Shown here: one piece after another, positions 26,044-33,587 of the stretch
Layout: the number at the start of each line of letters is the position of its first letter
Numbering within the stretch: position 1 is the stretch's first letter
Assembly: GCF_014203125.1 (NCBI RefSeq)
Contig: NZ_JACHIH010000003.1
Span: 124,001-188,000 of the forward strand
Source of the DNA: Rhodopseudomonas rhenobacensis
Lineage (GTDB): Bacteria; Pseudomonadota; Alphaproteobacteria; Rhizobiales; Xanthobacteraceae
Reading direction: 5' to 3'
DNA: 64,000 nt
The notes under the pieces: model-generated
Database searches by the model: none
Told to the model about the DNA's origin: nothing
The model's input: only the letters and a program-made list of their open reading frames with translations
Made by a program: the position numbers and the translations under genes

Positions 26044-26973
26044 ATGACCACCGACCATGACGACGAATTCGAGCCGCACCACAGCTCATCCCCGACCGAC
26101 GAGGTCCTCCACGAACTCCAGCTCTATGGCTACCGCCCCTTCAACGACGAGCCCGATCCTAGGCCGCTTCCAGAAGCGAACATCCTCGCGGGCAGCATCT
26201 CCGACATCTTCGACGCCCTCGTGGTGGCGTTTTCAGACACACGCCTCGAACCCGACCTCGAGGACCTGCTCTGGTCGACGGTGAACGTCTTCCATCGGGC
26301 CATCGAACGGATCGAACGCGAACTCGACGACAACGAGTTGGCCCAGCAGCGCTTGCAACGGGAACAGGACGGCAGCGAGGTCAAATCCGTCGAGCTGGAA
26401 CGACTGACGGCGGAAGGTCAGACGCTAATCGAACGCCGCAACGCCTTCGAGTTGATGCGCGACCAGGCCGCCGACCACTTCGAGCACCACACCCATTCAG
26501 CCTGGCGGCCGCGCAACGGGTCGAAGGTCAACCATCGCAACCTGACCTCCGCGATGATCGACAGCCGCGACTTCCTGGCGGCGAAGAAGCGCGCCGACAA
26601 CCAGGTGCTCCTGCCGGCGGGGCCGAAGGTGGCGCTGACCGGCGGTCTCGACTTCAACGACCATCGGCTGATCTGGGCCAAGCTCGACCAGGTCCACGGC
26701 AAGCACCCCGACATGGTGCTGTTGCACGGCGGCTCGCCGAAGGGCGCCGAGCTGATCGCTGCCAAATGGGCAGACAACCGCAACGTTCCACAGATCGCCT
26801 TCAAGCCGGACTGGACGAAACACGCCAAGGCCGCGCCGTTTAGGCGTAACGACGCCATGGTGGAGACCCTGCCGATCGGGGTGATGCACTTCCCCGGCAC
26901 CGGCATCCAGGACAACCTCGCCGACAAGGCGAAGAAGCTCGGCATCCCGGTCTGGAAGTTCGGCGGCGCGTGA
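26044..26973 (+). CDS. DUF2493 (SLOG/YspA-like) protein
   Basis: 309 residues. The C-terminal third has the DUF2493 nucleotide-binding fold: KVALTGGLDFNDHRLIWAKL, MVLLHGGSPKGAELIAAKWA, PQIAFKPDWTKHAKAAPFRRN, with conserved glycine loops of the SLOG superfamily, thought to bind a nucleotide or ribose derivative. The N-terminal part is acidic and helical. The start at 26044 (MTTDHDD) follows GAGGAAAG; an upstream in-frame ATG at 25999 would add 15 residues. Ubiquitous in this ICE backbone, role unknown. Preceded by the 14-bp inverted repeat. Confidence 0.88.
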   Translation: MTTDHDDEFEPHHSSSPTDEVLHELQLYGYRPFNDEPDPRPLPEANILAGSISDIFDALVVAFSDTRLEPDLEDLLWSTVNVFHRAIERIERELDDNELAQQRLQREQDGSEVKSVELERLTAEGQTLIERRNAFELMRDQAADHFEHHTHSAWRPRNGSKVNHRNLTSAMIDSRDFLAAKKRADNQVLLPAGPKVALTGGLDFNDHRLIWAKLDQVHGKHPDMVLLHGGSPKGAELIAAKWADNRNVPQIAFKPDWTKHAKAAPFRRNDAMVETLPIGVMHFPGTGIQDNLADKAKKLGIPVWKFGGA

Positions 26974-27023
26974 GCGCCGCCAGATGCCATTGCAATAAGT
27001 GAGCAGCGCCTTGCGGCCCTCCG

Positions 27024-27641
27024 TCACTTCGTCCACGTCTCAAGATCAACCCAAAGCTCGGTGCCGTCCTCGAATACGACGCTTTCATCCCGCTCGAGCT
27101 TCACGAAGAACTCGCCGTTGTCGCCAAGCAAGATAGACATAGGCTCATAGATATTCTCGACGCGCTCGACCTGTCCGAGTCCGTCGCGCACGATCACATG
27201 GGCCTTGGCCGACCATTCGCGACGTGCGTTGAGCTTGAACCGGATGCGCGCGACCGCGCCGCCCGGCGCTCGCGCTTCAACACGGTCATAGTTCACACAA
27301 AGCTGGTCGAGCGCGAACTTGCCCTTGTATTGCTTACAGAGATTGATTTCTCCGCCCAGCATGAACGTATTGCCCATAAACATGCCGTTGAGCATGCGCT
27401 GGAGATCAACGCGGCTGATCTTTTCGAGGTCCAAGACGCGGTTCCGCTCATTCGACCATACGCGATAAGCCGCGAAGATACCGCACGCGATACCAAGAAC
27501 GCCGGTGCCTATGGCGACATAACGATCGGGGATGAATAGCGCGGCTATCATAAGCGGCACACTAGCGGGTCCGCTCATGCGTTCGCCCCAATCGGCCCAG
27601 AACGCTTTCAGAAATGCCAGTGCGGAAGGTCTAGCCGTCAT
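27024..27641 (-). CDS. Hypothetical membrane protein, DUF2971 cluster
   Basis: 205 residues, not recognised. Two adjacent hydrophobic stretches near the N-terminus (SVPLMIAALFI and YVAIGTGVLGIACGIFAAY) form a membrane hairpin, followed by a soluble domain of about 140 residues (VNYDRVEARAPGGAVARIRF, VIVRDGLGQVERVENIYEP). The N-terminus overlaps the previous stop by 11 bases. It is the last gene of a four-gene minus-strand cluster that interrupts the ICE backbone. By topology it could be the membrane-anchored component of a defence or stress system (inference only). Confidence 0.7.
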   Translation of the reverse strand: MTARPSALAFLKAFWADWGERMSGPASVPLMIAALFIPDRYVAIGTGVLGIACGIFAAYRVWSNERNRVLDLEKISRVDLQRMLNGMFMGNTFMLGGEINLCKQYKGKFALDQLCVNYDRVEARAPGGAVARIRFKLNARREWSAKAHVIVRDGLGQVERVENIYEPMSILLGDNGEFFVKLERDESVVFEDGTELWVDLETWTK

Positions 27642-27879
27642 TCTTCGTCTCGGGTATCTCGCCGTAGCGTGGACCTCGCGTATCGCTCTGTAGCACCTCG
27701 ATGGCCGCGTCCGAGTTGAACACTACGCCGATCACGGCTCGCTCGCGCCCGTCCCCGTGCAATTGCGCCGCCACATCATCAACGCCGGGACGCGAGGCAT
27801 AGACCCCGATGAATCGCGCTGTGTTGGCATGCCGCTTAATCTCGCCGCCCTCGGTCAGGTAGTGCGTCTTAGCGCGCAT
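27631..27879 (-). CDS. Small hypothetical protein, DUF2971 cluster
   Basis: 82 residues, not recognised; it starts MRAKTHYLTEGGEIKRH. The ATG at 27879 overlaps the end of the DUF2971 gene by about 25 bases, and its end overlaps the next gene. No motif beyond mixed strand and helix composition (RAVIGVVFNSDAAIEVL). The overlaps on both sides are the main support for it being real. Confidence 0.5.
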   Translation of the reverse strand: MRAKTHYLTEGGEIKRHANTARFIGVYASRPGVDDVAAQLHGDGRERAVIGVVFNSDAAIEVLQSDTRGPRYGEIPETKNDG

Positions 27880-28739
27880 GGCGCGGGATCCCCGTCTCTG
27901 ACGCACGGTCCTTCAATCGCTGCGATCCCGAGCTTCCCAAACTCCACGCGCAAGAAATCGAGATTAGAACCTGGCGCTATGAGAATTTGCTTGATCGTGC
28001 CATCCGCAAACGCCGAGCGGAAATCGAACTGCGCTTGAAGGCTGTCGCTGAACGCCATTGTCGAGCCATCCGCAAAAGCAAACTCGCCCATGCCGAGCGC
28101 GGACAGAGACACCCGCAACTCGCGCTCTGGCGCATAGCAGGCGTCTTTGAGGTAGGTGTAGCGGATGGGATTTGGAAGATGCTCCGTGTTTGCGCGATAT
28201 GTTTCCCAATCGACGTAATCGACCATGCCGTAATTGACAGAGAAGATTTGAATGCACGGCTTCCCGTCAGCCTGGAGCATGCACTTGTCCGGGTGCAGCG
28301 TCTCGTTCAGCCGCGCGCGGAGCTTACCGAACTCGAATTCGAGCCCGATTTTGCCGTTGGCGCTTCCGTCTGCGTATTCGCGCCAGATGTGTTCGGAATT
28401 GTCGAGCGAGAAGCAGCACGCATAGGTCCGCGATCTCGACCGGACGTAATAATCGGCTGCGGAGAAGTGCTCGGCCTTCTCAAACTTAGTCGCTGTGTTG
28501 CCTCGCACGTCGCCCGGCAATTGCTCGCCGTCGTGCAAGTCCGCGTCTTTGAAGTCGCGATAGCAATCAACGCGGTTGAAGTGGAGATAGCCGAATGCCA
28601 TGGACCTGATCAGGTCTTCGGGCCGCATGATCTTGTAGAGAAGCTGGCTCGGCTCCGGTGCGTTCAGCATCGCGGCGTGAGGCTCAACCGAGCCATGTAG
28701 AAATCGCCTGCTAAAGTCTGGTTCGCTCGACATCGTCAA
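27855..28739 (-). CDS. DUF2971 family protein
   Basis: 294 residues. Family features: LLYKIMRPEDLIRSMAFGYLHFNRVDCYRDFKD near the N-terminus and YACCFSLDNSEHIWREYADG, the typical CFS-x-WxxY stretch, followed by GKIGLEFEFGKLR and ACYAPERELR. DUF2971 proteins are often found near abortive-infection genes; biochemical activity is unknown. The start overlaps the stop of the upstream gene (ATGA), showing coupling. A second ATG two codons on is also possible. The first gene of the cluster (28736-29536) is its likely partner. Confidence 0.82.
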   Translation of the reverse strand: MTMSSEPDFSRRFLHGSVEPHAAMLNAPEPSQLLYKIMRPEDLIRSMAFGYLHFNRVDCYRDFKDADLHDGEQLPGDVRGNTATKFEKAEHFSAADYYVRSRSRTYACCFSLDNSEHIWREYADGSANGKIGLEFEFGKLRARLNETLHPDKCMLQADGKPCIQIFSVNYGMVDYVDWETYRANTEHLPNPIRYTYLKDACYAPERELRVSLSALGMGEFAFADGSTMAFSDSLQAQFDFRSAFADGTIKQILIAPGSNLDFLRVEFGKLGIAAIEGPCVRDGDPAPCALRRTT

Positions 28740-29536
28740 GAGATCGCAATCCCAGCCGCCAGTAAGAGCGCCGCGAGCTTCGTTGTCAGCAAGCCGGCCG
28801 CCACGCCCTCAACGATGTTGCGAAGCGTATGGAGTCCTTCGCGGACGATAGAGACGTTGGGCGCGGGCTTCTTGAGTTGAGGCCGGATCGTTTCGACTTC
28901 GATCATGGCGGCGCTTCGGACTTCGTCTGAGACACTAGAGGCGTCCAGCGCGGCCGCGAATTCATCGAGCGCCGTCTGCACCGCGCCCACGTTCAAGTGC
29001 ACCGTAGCCGTCTGTGTCGCACCTTCACCGGCTTGTTGAATTGAGCCCACGTTTGAGCCGTGAAGGTTGACCGTGTTGTTCGTCTCTGACGCAGCCTTTC
29101 CTTGAGAACGCGGACGCCATAGCTGGGCTTGGAAGTCGCGAAGGTCATGCTCTAGCCCTTCGCGGATCGGTCGGATTTCCTGTTTGATCGCATTGGACGC
29201 GGCAGGACCAGGATCGAAGATCAGGACATCGCCCTCCGCCTGTGTGAGGAACGCGCCCAGCTGATCCGCAAGAAAGTCCGCGTGCACCATGCGGTGCATT
29301 GACTGTGTCCCGGGCAACCGCATCACGTCCTCAAAGCATTGATCCGTGAGCGCCACCATCCACTTCCGTAGGACCCCTACGCGTCGCCGCAAATGCGGCC
29401 CGCTGTTCCCGAGCCCCTTCGCCGCCATCTCGTGCGACACGGCCTTTTGTTCGTCCTGGTATTGGCGCAACGCATCGGCGACGTGCCGCCTCACACGCTC
29501 ATAAAAAGCTCCGATGATGTCAGGTTCTTCGCGCAT
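28736..29536 (-). CDS. Hypothetical protein with AbiTii-like C-terminal layout
   Basis: 266 residues. The N-terminal 130 residues are helical (YERVRRHVADALRQYQDEQ, LRKWMVALTDQCFEDV). The middle has the linker NNTVNLHGSNVGSIQQAGEG, and the C-terminus has a helical region plus NIVEGVAAGLLTTKLAALLLAAGIAIS, a membrane-prone tail. This linker, helix and tail layout is shared with AbiTii-type and similar predicted phage-resistance proteins; only the layout is seen, not a family match. It leads the four-gene cluster and is coupled to the DUF2971 gene. Could be a membrane-acting effector or sensor (inference). Confidence 0.7.
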   Translation of the reverse strand: MREEPDIIGAFYERVRRHVADALRQYQDEQKAVSHEMAAKGLGNSGPHLRRRVGVLRKWMVALTDQCFEDVMRLPGTQSMHRMVHADFLADQLGAFLTQAEGDVLIFDPGPAASNAIKQEIRPIREGLEHDLRDFQAQLWRPRSQGKAASETNNTVNLHGSNVGSIQQAGEGATQTATVHLNVGAVQTALDEFAAALDASSVSDEVRSAAMIEVETIRPQLKKPAPNVSIVREGLHTLRNIVEGVAAGLLTTKLAALLLAAGIAIS

Positions 29537-29743
29537 GAGTAGATCTTATCACTCCGTCCAGTGAGTATGACAGCGATCCGGCCGCCATTGTTCACGAATT
29601 CGACCCCTTTTAACCATGAAGGCGGTCGACCGTGGCGGGATTTCTGCTCCCGCTGGCGCCTGTTTGCGGCTATACTCATACCCGCGCCGTGGTGGTGGTG
29701 GAAGGCGCGACCGTCAGACCTTTATCTCACGGAGTACAGCGCC

Positions 29744-30184
29744 ATGATCACCTTTGGACCTCTGCTTGTCATCGTCGGCATCGGCTTCTTCTGCTGGCTG
29801 CTGTTCACCCTTGCTGTCTTCGCGCTGCCGTTCTTCGTCGGTCTGACGATCGGCCTATGGGCCCTCCACACCGGGGCCGGTGCGCTCGGTGGAATCGCCA
29901 TGGGCCTCGTGGCGGGCGGCGTGACCTTTGGCATTGGCCAGCTCGCGCTCGCCTTCGTGCCGTGGGCGTGGCTTCGACTCCTGATAATCCTGCTCTACGT
30001 CGCGCCCGCGACCGTCGCCGGTTACAGCGCGACGCACGGAATCGCGCAGATGGCGATGCCTTCGCCAACATGGCAGACCATCTTCGCCGTTGTCGGCGCA
30101 ATCGCCGTCAGCGTCACGGCGTTCGTTCGCTTCACAGGAATGGCCGCGCCCGGACCAGCCGGACAGGGCTTGGCGCGGGGCTGA
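29744..30184 (+). CDS. Small multi-pass membrane protein of the ICE backbone
   Basis: 146 residues with about four hydrophobic segments: FGPLLVIVGIGFFCWLLFT, LPFFVGLTIGLWAL, IAMGLVAGGVTFGIGQLALA, and WLRLLIILLYVAPATVAGY, then FAVVGAIAVSVTAF. No catalytic motif. The ATG at 29744 follows CACGGAG; the frame is open from 29561, but upstream residues are polar and lack a start with a ribosome site. Sits alone on the plus strand after the DUF2971 cluster. Confidence 0.7.
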   Translation: MITFGPLLVIVGIGFFCWLLFTLAVFALPFFVGLTIGLWALHTGAGALGGIAMGLVAGGVTFGIGQLALAFVPWAWLRLLIILLYVAPATVAGYSATHGIAQMAMPSPTWQTIFAVVGAIAVSVTAFVRFTGMAAPGPAGQGLARG

Positions 30185-30776
30185 CACCGTCACGTCGACA
30201 GGACGGGGCTGGATCAGGCTTCCGTATGCGCGCGCTTTCCCCGTCGTCGAACACGAAGTGAGAGCGGCTTGGCGTCGAGGCTCACCGGATCATCGCCGAG
30301 TACCGGGAGTCGTGGCGGGTCGCTGAAGGACTTGGCCCAGGTGGCGAGGTCTCACGCATACGGCCAACGAAGCGCGTGACGGGGCGTGCAACCGGAGCTT
30401 GGTGTCGGAAGCAGCAGACCCTTGGTGGCCAGGACAGGTCCCGCATGGCCGCCGAATTCACTGGCCAGCCTCCGCGGTGACTCGAAAGTCGCCAAGTTCC
30501 CCTTGATGTCAGCTCTGTCAGGCCGAGCGCACCGAACGGCCTCTTCGATGGACTGATCTGGCCGAAGGCCGGCTAAAGCCTCGACCGCCTATGGCGCAAC
30601 AGCGGCGTCAAAACTTTCTTCCCCTGCCGGCTGCGCCGTCATTCCTCGCGAAACAAGAAAGTCCCTCCTTTGCTGTCGAGCCCCTTCGGGGTGCGCCGTC
30701 GATCGCCTCCGGCCCTTCGATCACCATCGAGGCCGCAATGGTGCGGGCTCGGAAACAGAGATCAAGGAGAACTACC
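30185..30776. other. 592-base gap without a supported gene
   Basis: No reading frame here has a convincing start and product. The last 190 bases (from about 30587) form the leader of the DUF736 gene and contain AAGTCCCTCCTTTGCTGTCG, with an anti-Shine-Dalgarno-like CCTCC that could pair with the AAGGAGA ribosome site at 30764-30770. The first 400 bases look like decayed coding sequence; nothing specific is recognised. Confidence 0.4.
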
Positions 30777-31103
30777 ATGGCGACCATCGGCACCTTCAAG
30801 AAGACCGGCTCGAACGAATTCACCGGCGAAATCGTCACCCTCTCGGTCCAGGCCAAGAACGTCCGGATCGTCCCCGAAACCACCCGCTCCGGCGACAACA
30901 GCCCCAGCCACCGCGTCTATGTCGGCCGAGTCGAGATCGGCGCCGCCTGGGCCAAGCGCTCTAACGAGGGCCGCGACTATCTGGCCCTCAAGCTCGACGA
31001 TCCGAGCTTCACCGCCCCGATCTTCGCCAATCTCGTCGACGACGAAGAGGGCGAAGGCTACAGCCTGATCTGGTCCCGCCCCAACGGCCGCCGGAGCGAC
31101 TGA
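30777..31103 (+). CDS. DUF736 protein (first copy)
   Basis: 108 residues. Typical family sequence: MATIGTFKKTGSNEFTGEI, VRIVPE, SHRVYVGRVEIGAAW, YLALKLDDPSFTAPIFANL, YSLIWSRP. DUF736 proteins are small, strand-rich and common on alphaproteobacterial plasmids and ICEs; function unknown. The ATG at 30777 follows AAGGAGA. A second, divergent copy is at 36679 next to the conjugation genes. Confidence 0.93.
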   Translation: MATIGTFKKTGSNEFTGEIVTLSVQAKNVRIVPETTRSGDNSPSHRVYVGRVEIGAAWAKRSNEGRDYLALKLDDPSFTAPIFANLVDDEEGEGYSLIWSRPNGRRSD

Positions 31104-31190
31104 CCCCGCCTACAATGCCCCGTCCGGCTGGTCCGGGCGGGGCATCGCCTTATGCTCCAAGAGCGACCGCCAACCTTGAACGGGCGGAAT

Positions 31191-31217
31191 ACCTAGTTTA
31201 CTAGGTGGCAGTATATT
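31191..31217 (+). promoter_or_regulatory. Palindromic operator and -10 element before the XRE gene
   Basis: ACCTAG-TTTA-CTAGGT (31191-31206) is a perfect 6-bp-arm palindrome, followed by TATATT (31212-31217) as a likely -10 element and a further half-site TTAGGT. The placement suggests autoregulation by the XRE protein encoded just downstream. Confidence 0.6.
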
Positions 31218-31240
31218 AGGTGGCACGGCGATCTCACCGC

Positions 31241-31453
31241 ATGAGCTTGCGGGAGATCGTCGCCACGAATCTGCGAAGACTGAGACATGCCAAAAGCATG
31301 TCGCAGGAGGAGCTTGCCGACCGTGCGGGCATCAATCGCAACTATGTTGGTATGCTGGAGCGCGAACAGCACTCCGCGACCGTCGACATGCTGGAAAAGC
31401 TCGCCGAGGTCCTTGAAGCGGACCCCGTCGAATTCTTCCGGCGCGAGACGTGA
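31241..31453 (+). CDS. XRE-family HTH regulator
   Basis: 70 residues: NLRRLRHAKSMSQEELADRAGINRNYVGMLERE is a classical Cro/CI HTH, then a short dimerisation tail. A GTG at 31220 would add seven residues, but the ATG at 31241 lines up exactly with the start of the paralogous XRE protein encoded at 31718. It likely represses its own promoter through the palindrome at 31191 and may control ICE genes. Convergent with the second XRE gene, 19 bases apart. Confidence 0.88.
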   Translation: MSLREIVATNLRRLRHAKSMSQEELADRAGINRNYVGMLEREQHSATVDMLEKLAEVLEADPVEFFRRET

Positions 31454-31472
31454 ACCGCAGTCTTCACAGAAA

Positions 31473-31718
31473 CTAAGGCTCGACCGCCGCCTTTTTTCGA
31501 GCCTTCACGGGCACGACGCGCACCAGTTCGGTTGCTTCCACCTCGAGCGCCTCCGCGATCCGGCCGAGCACCGTCACGCTCGCCGAGACGTCGGCGCGTT
31601 CGATCCCTCCGACGTACCGGGCGCTCAACCCGGCCCTTTCGGCCAATTCCTCTTGCGTCATCCCTTTCGCATGACGCAACCGACGCAGATTGATCGCCAT
31701 GACCTCCTTAAGATCCAT
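31473..31718 (-). CDS. XRE-family HTH regulator, convergent paralogue
   Basis: 81 residues, 60 percent or so similar by eye to the neighbouring XRE protein: NLRRLRHAKGMTQEELAERAGLSARYVGGIERAD. The tail is basic (VPVKARKKAAVEP). The ATG at 31718 matches the paralogue's start; an inner ATG at 31700 has a strong AAGGAGG but only two bases of spacing. Two tandem operator-like palindromes lie upstream. Two convergent XRE genes with separate operators look like a small switch that could set quiescent versus transfer states. Confidence 0.86.
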   Translation of the reverse strand: MDLKEVMAINLRRLRHAKGMTQEELAERAGLSARYVGGIERADVSASVTVLGRIAEALEVEATELVRVVPVKARKKAAVEP

Positions 31719-31739
31719 GGCGATGAAGGAGCCGATATA

Positions 31740-31768
31740 GGAACTATCGTTCCAGGAATGATCGTTCC
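31740..31768 (-). promoter_or_regulatory. Tandem palindromic operators upstream of the minus-strand XRE gene
   Basis: GGAACTATCGTTCC (31740-31753) and GGAATGATCGTTCC (31755-31768) are near-identical 14-base imperfect palindromes with a 15-base period. They start 22 bases upstream of the XRE start codon. Side-by-side sites suit cooperative binding of a dimeric XRE repressor. Confidence 0.65.
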
Positions 31769-31945
31769 GATTCGTACATGCCTTTGCTTTTCATCGACGC
31801 TGCGGAGGCCTCAGTTTGCCATTTCCGCGAGCAACGTGATGCGCGCCAAGCATCGCGGCGTAAGTATTCGCGGCGCAAATCTTGCAAAAATTCGCGGTAA
31901 ATGAATGGCTAACGCATTGCTTTGATCTCACGGGGGTAGATCGCA

Positions 31946-32209
31946 ATGACTCAGGTGCCCTTTCAGGACCGGCCGCCGCACACCGACCGCTTAAACGCCT
32001 ATGACGAGCAACATCTGGCGATCTATCTTCGATTGCTGATGGCCGACGAAGAGGGCGCTGACTGGCGCGAAGTCGTCCAGGTGATCTTCGGCCTCAATCC
32101 GGCCCAGGACCCCGCCCGTGCCAAAACGGTGCATGACAGCCATCTGGCGCGGGCCCGCTGGATGACTGAGACGGGCTATCGGCACTTGCTTGAACCCCGG
32201 ATGCAGTGA
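31946..32209 (+). CDS. Small DUF2285 protein
   Basis: 87 residues. AYDEQHLAIYLRLLMADEEG, ADWREVVQVIFGLNP and DSHLARARWMTETGYRHLL are typical of the short DUF2285-type proteins of these ICEs, thought to bind DNA. It precedes the larger DUF2285 gene by about 120 bases. A divergent arrangement with the XRE gene (31718) leaves 227 bases that hold the tandem operators. Confidence 0.87.
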   Translation: MTQVPFQDRPPHTDRLNAYDEQHLAIYLRLLMADEEGADWREVVQVIFGLNPAQDPARAKTVHDSHLARARWMTETGYRHLLEPRMQ

Positions 32210-32330
32210 ACCGGCACCCCGCACTCCCACGGCTCGCAGCCACACGCGATGCAACCTTAAGGACTACTTTTGCCGACGAGTTTTCCGGATCGTCGAAGCC
32301 CCCTGGAGGGACAAAACGAGAGGAAACGCC

Positions 32331-33117
32331 ATGCCCACGGAGTATTGGCGCTCGCCGGAGACGATTGATCGCCTGAACCGCCTTGAGCGCCCCGGCTTCG
32401 CCGTCGAATTCCTGCGCCGCAACACCCACTACCGCCGCGACTTCGCCCGTACACAACGCCAGATCGCACACGCTTCCGTCGATGCCGAGACCGCCCGCGT
32501 CAGTCTCGCTCGACGATGGGGGTTGCGCTTTCGCCCATGACCCGAGCCTTCCCGTTGGGCCCGCCCCAGTCACCTGGCTGCCCGAACTATCGCCCGGCAC
32601 GCTGATCCTCGAAACAGCGCCGGGCGGGTTCGACCAACTCACGTCGCTTGATCCCGCGCAGCTAGGATCAGTTGTCGCCGATGACGTAGACGACGAGGGC
32701 CGTGAACTTGTTGTCGTCGACGGCTCCGGCGAACTCCACGTTCGTTTGCCCGGCGAACAGATCAGCACGCGCCCAGCCATTCTACTGCCGCCCGACATCT
32801 CATTTGAACTCCGGCTTGATGTCGCACTGCGCTTCGTGCGCCGTCTTCGTGGCCAGCGCATCAAACTTCTCCCCGCCGCGCTTCGCCTAACGCCCCAGCA
32901 GAAGCGCCGGCTCGTCCAACTTCTGCACGCCTTCGACATCCATGAACTTGGGGGCGGCCCACGCGATGTCGCCGAAATCATCCTCCGCTCCGAGCACGCA
33001 CGATTTCCATCAGTGGAGTGGAAGGATTCACACGCCCGGCGCACCGCCAACCGTCTCATTCACGACTCGATCGCTCTCGTCGAGCGCGGCTATCTCAAGC
33101 TCCTGCGCGGCGGCTGA
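32331..33117 (+). pseudogene. DUF2285 transcriptional regulator, disrupted by a +1 frameshift
   Basis: Two reading frames together make one known backbone protein. The first (from ATG 32331) encodes MPTEYWRSPETIDRLNRLER to RRWGLRFRP and stops at TGA 32538-32540. The second, shifted by one base, continues with DPSLPVGPAPVTWLPELSPG through DALRFVRRLRG-like DUF2285 sequence to YLKLLRGG at 33117. Removing one base near 32537 (CGCCCATGACCCG) restores RPDP and a single protein of about 260 residues. The second half has no own start codon with a ribosome site. It is either a recent mutation, a sequencing error, or less likely a programmed shift. The intact protein is a likely DNA-binding regulator of the ICE. 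Confidence 0.82.
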
Positions 33118-33321
33118 TACGTCCGCCGATCCCTCCCACACGCTACGCCCGCTTGCGCAGGATTAGGCGCAAGGCGCGCCCCCTTACGCTCAATATCGCG
33201 ATAGGGGGGACACACCCCCTCGAAAATCTTCGTCCACCCCCAACGCCTGAACTCTCCGCCACCGTGACCCCGACATGCCGCGACTTGGCCGCGGCGCTTC
33301 GAGGCAAGACGGAGGCACATC

Positions 33322-33573
33322 ATGCCCGACAGGGCCGCGCAACTCGCCACGCGTTACGTCCGCACACATGAAGCGGCGCGCATCCTCGGCATCTCGCCGC
33401 GGACGCTGGAGAAATACCGCTGCCACGGTAGCGGCCCGACCTTCCGCAAGCTCGGCGGGCGTGTCGTCTACGCGATCGACGACCTCGAAGCTTGGGCCGA
33501 CCAGGCCGCGTGCAACTCGACATCCGATCCCCGATACGTCGAGGCCCGCGCCGCCGGCCACGCGCATCGTTGA
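33322..33573 (+). CDS. AlpA/excisionase-like helix-turn-helix protein
   Basis: 83 residues. YVRTHEAARILGISPRTLEKYRCHGSGPTFRKLGGRVVYAIDDLEAWA is a MerR-like winged HTH typical of AlpA and excisionases. It sits directly before repA, as in related ICEs, so it may regulate replication. It is also the best excisionase candidate in the element, although it lies far from the integrase. The gap 33118-33321 upstream holds no other gene. Confidence 0.9.
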   Translation: MPDRAAQLATRYVRTHEAARILGISPRTLEKYRCHGSGPTFRKLGGRVVYAIDDLEAWADQAACNSTSDPRYVEARAAGHAHR

Positions 33574-33587
33574 AGCGGCGCTCGTCG

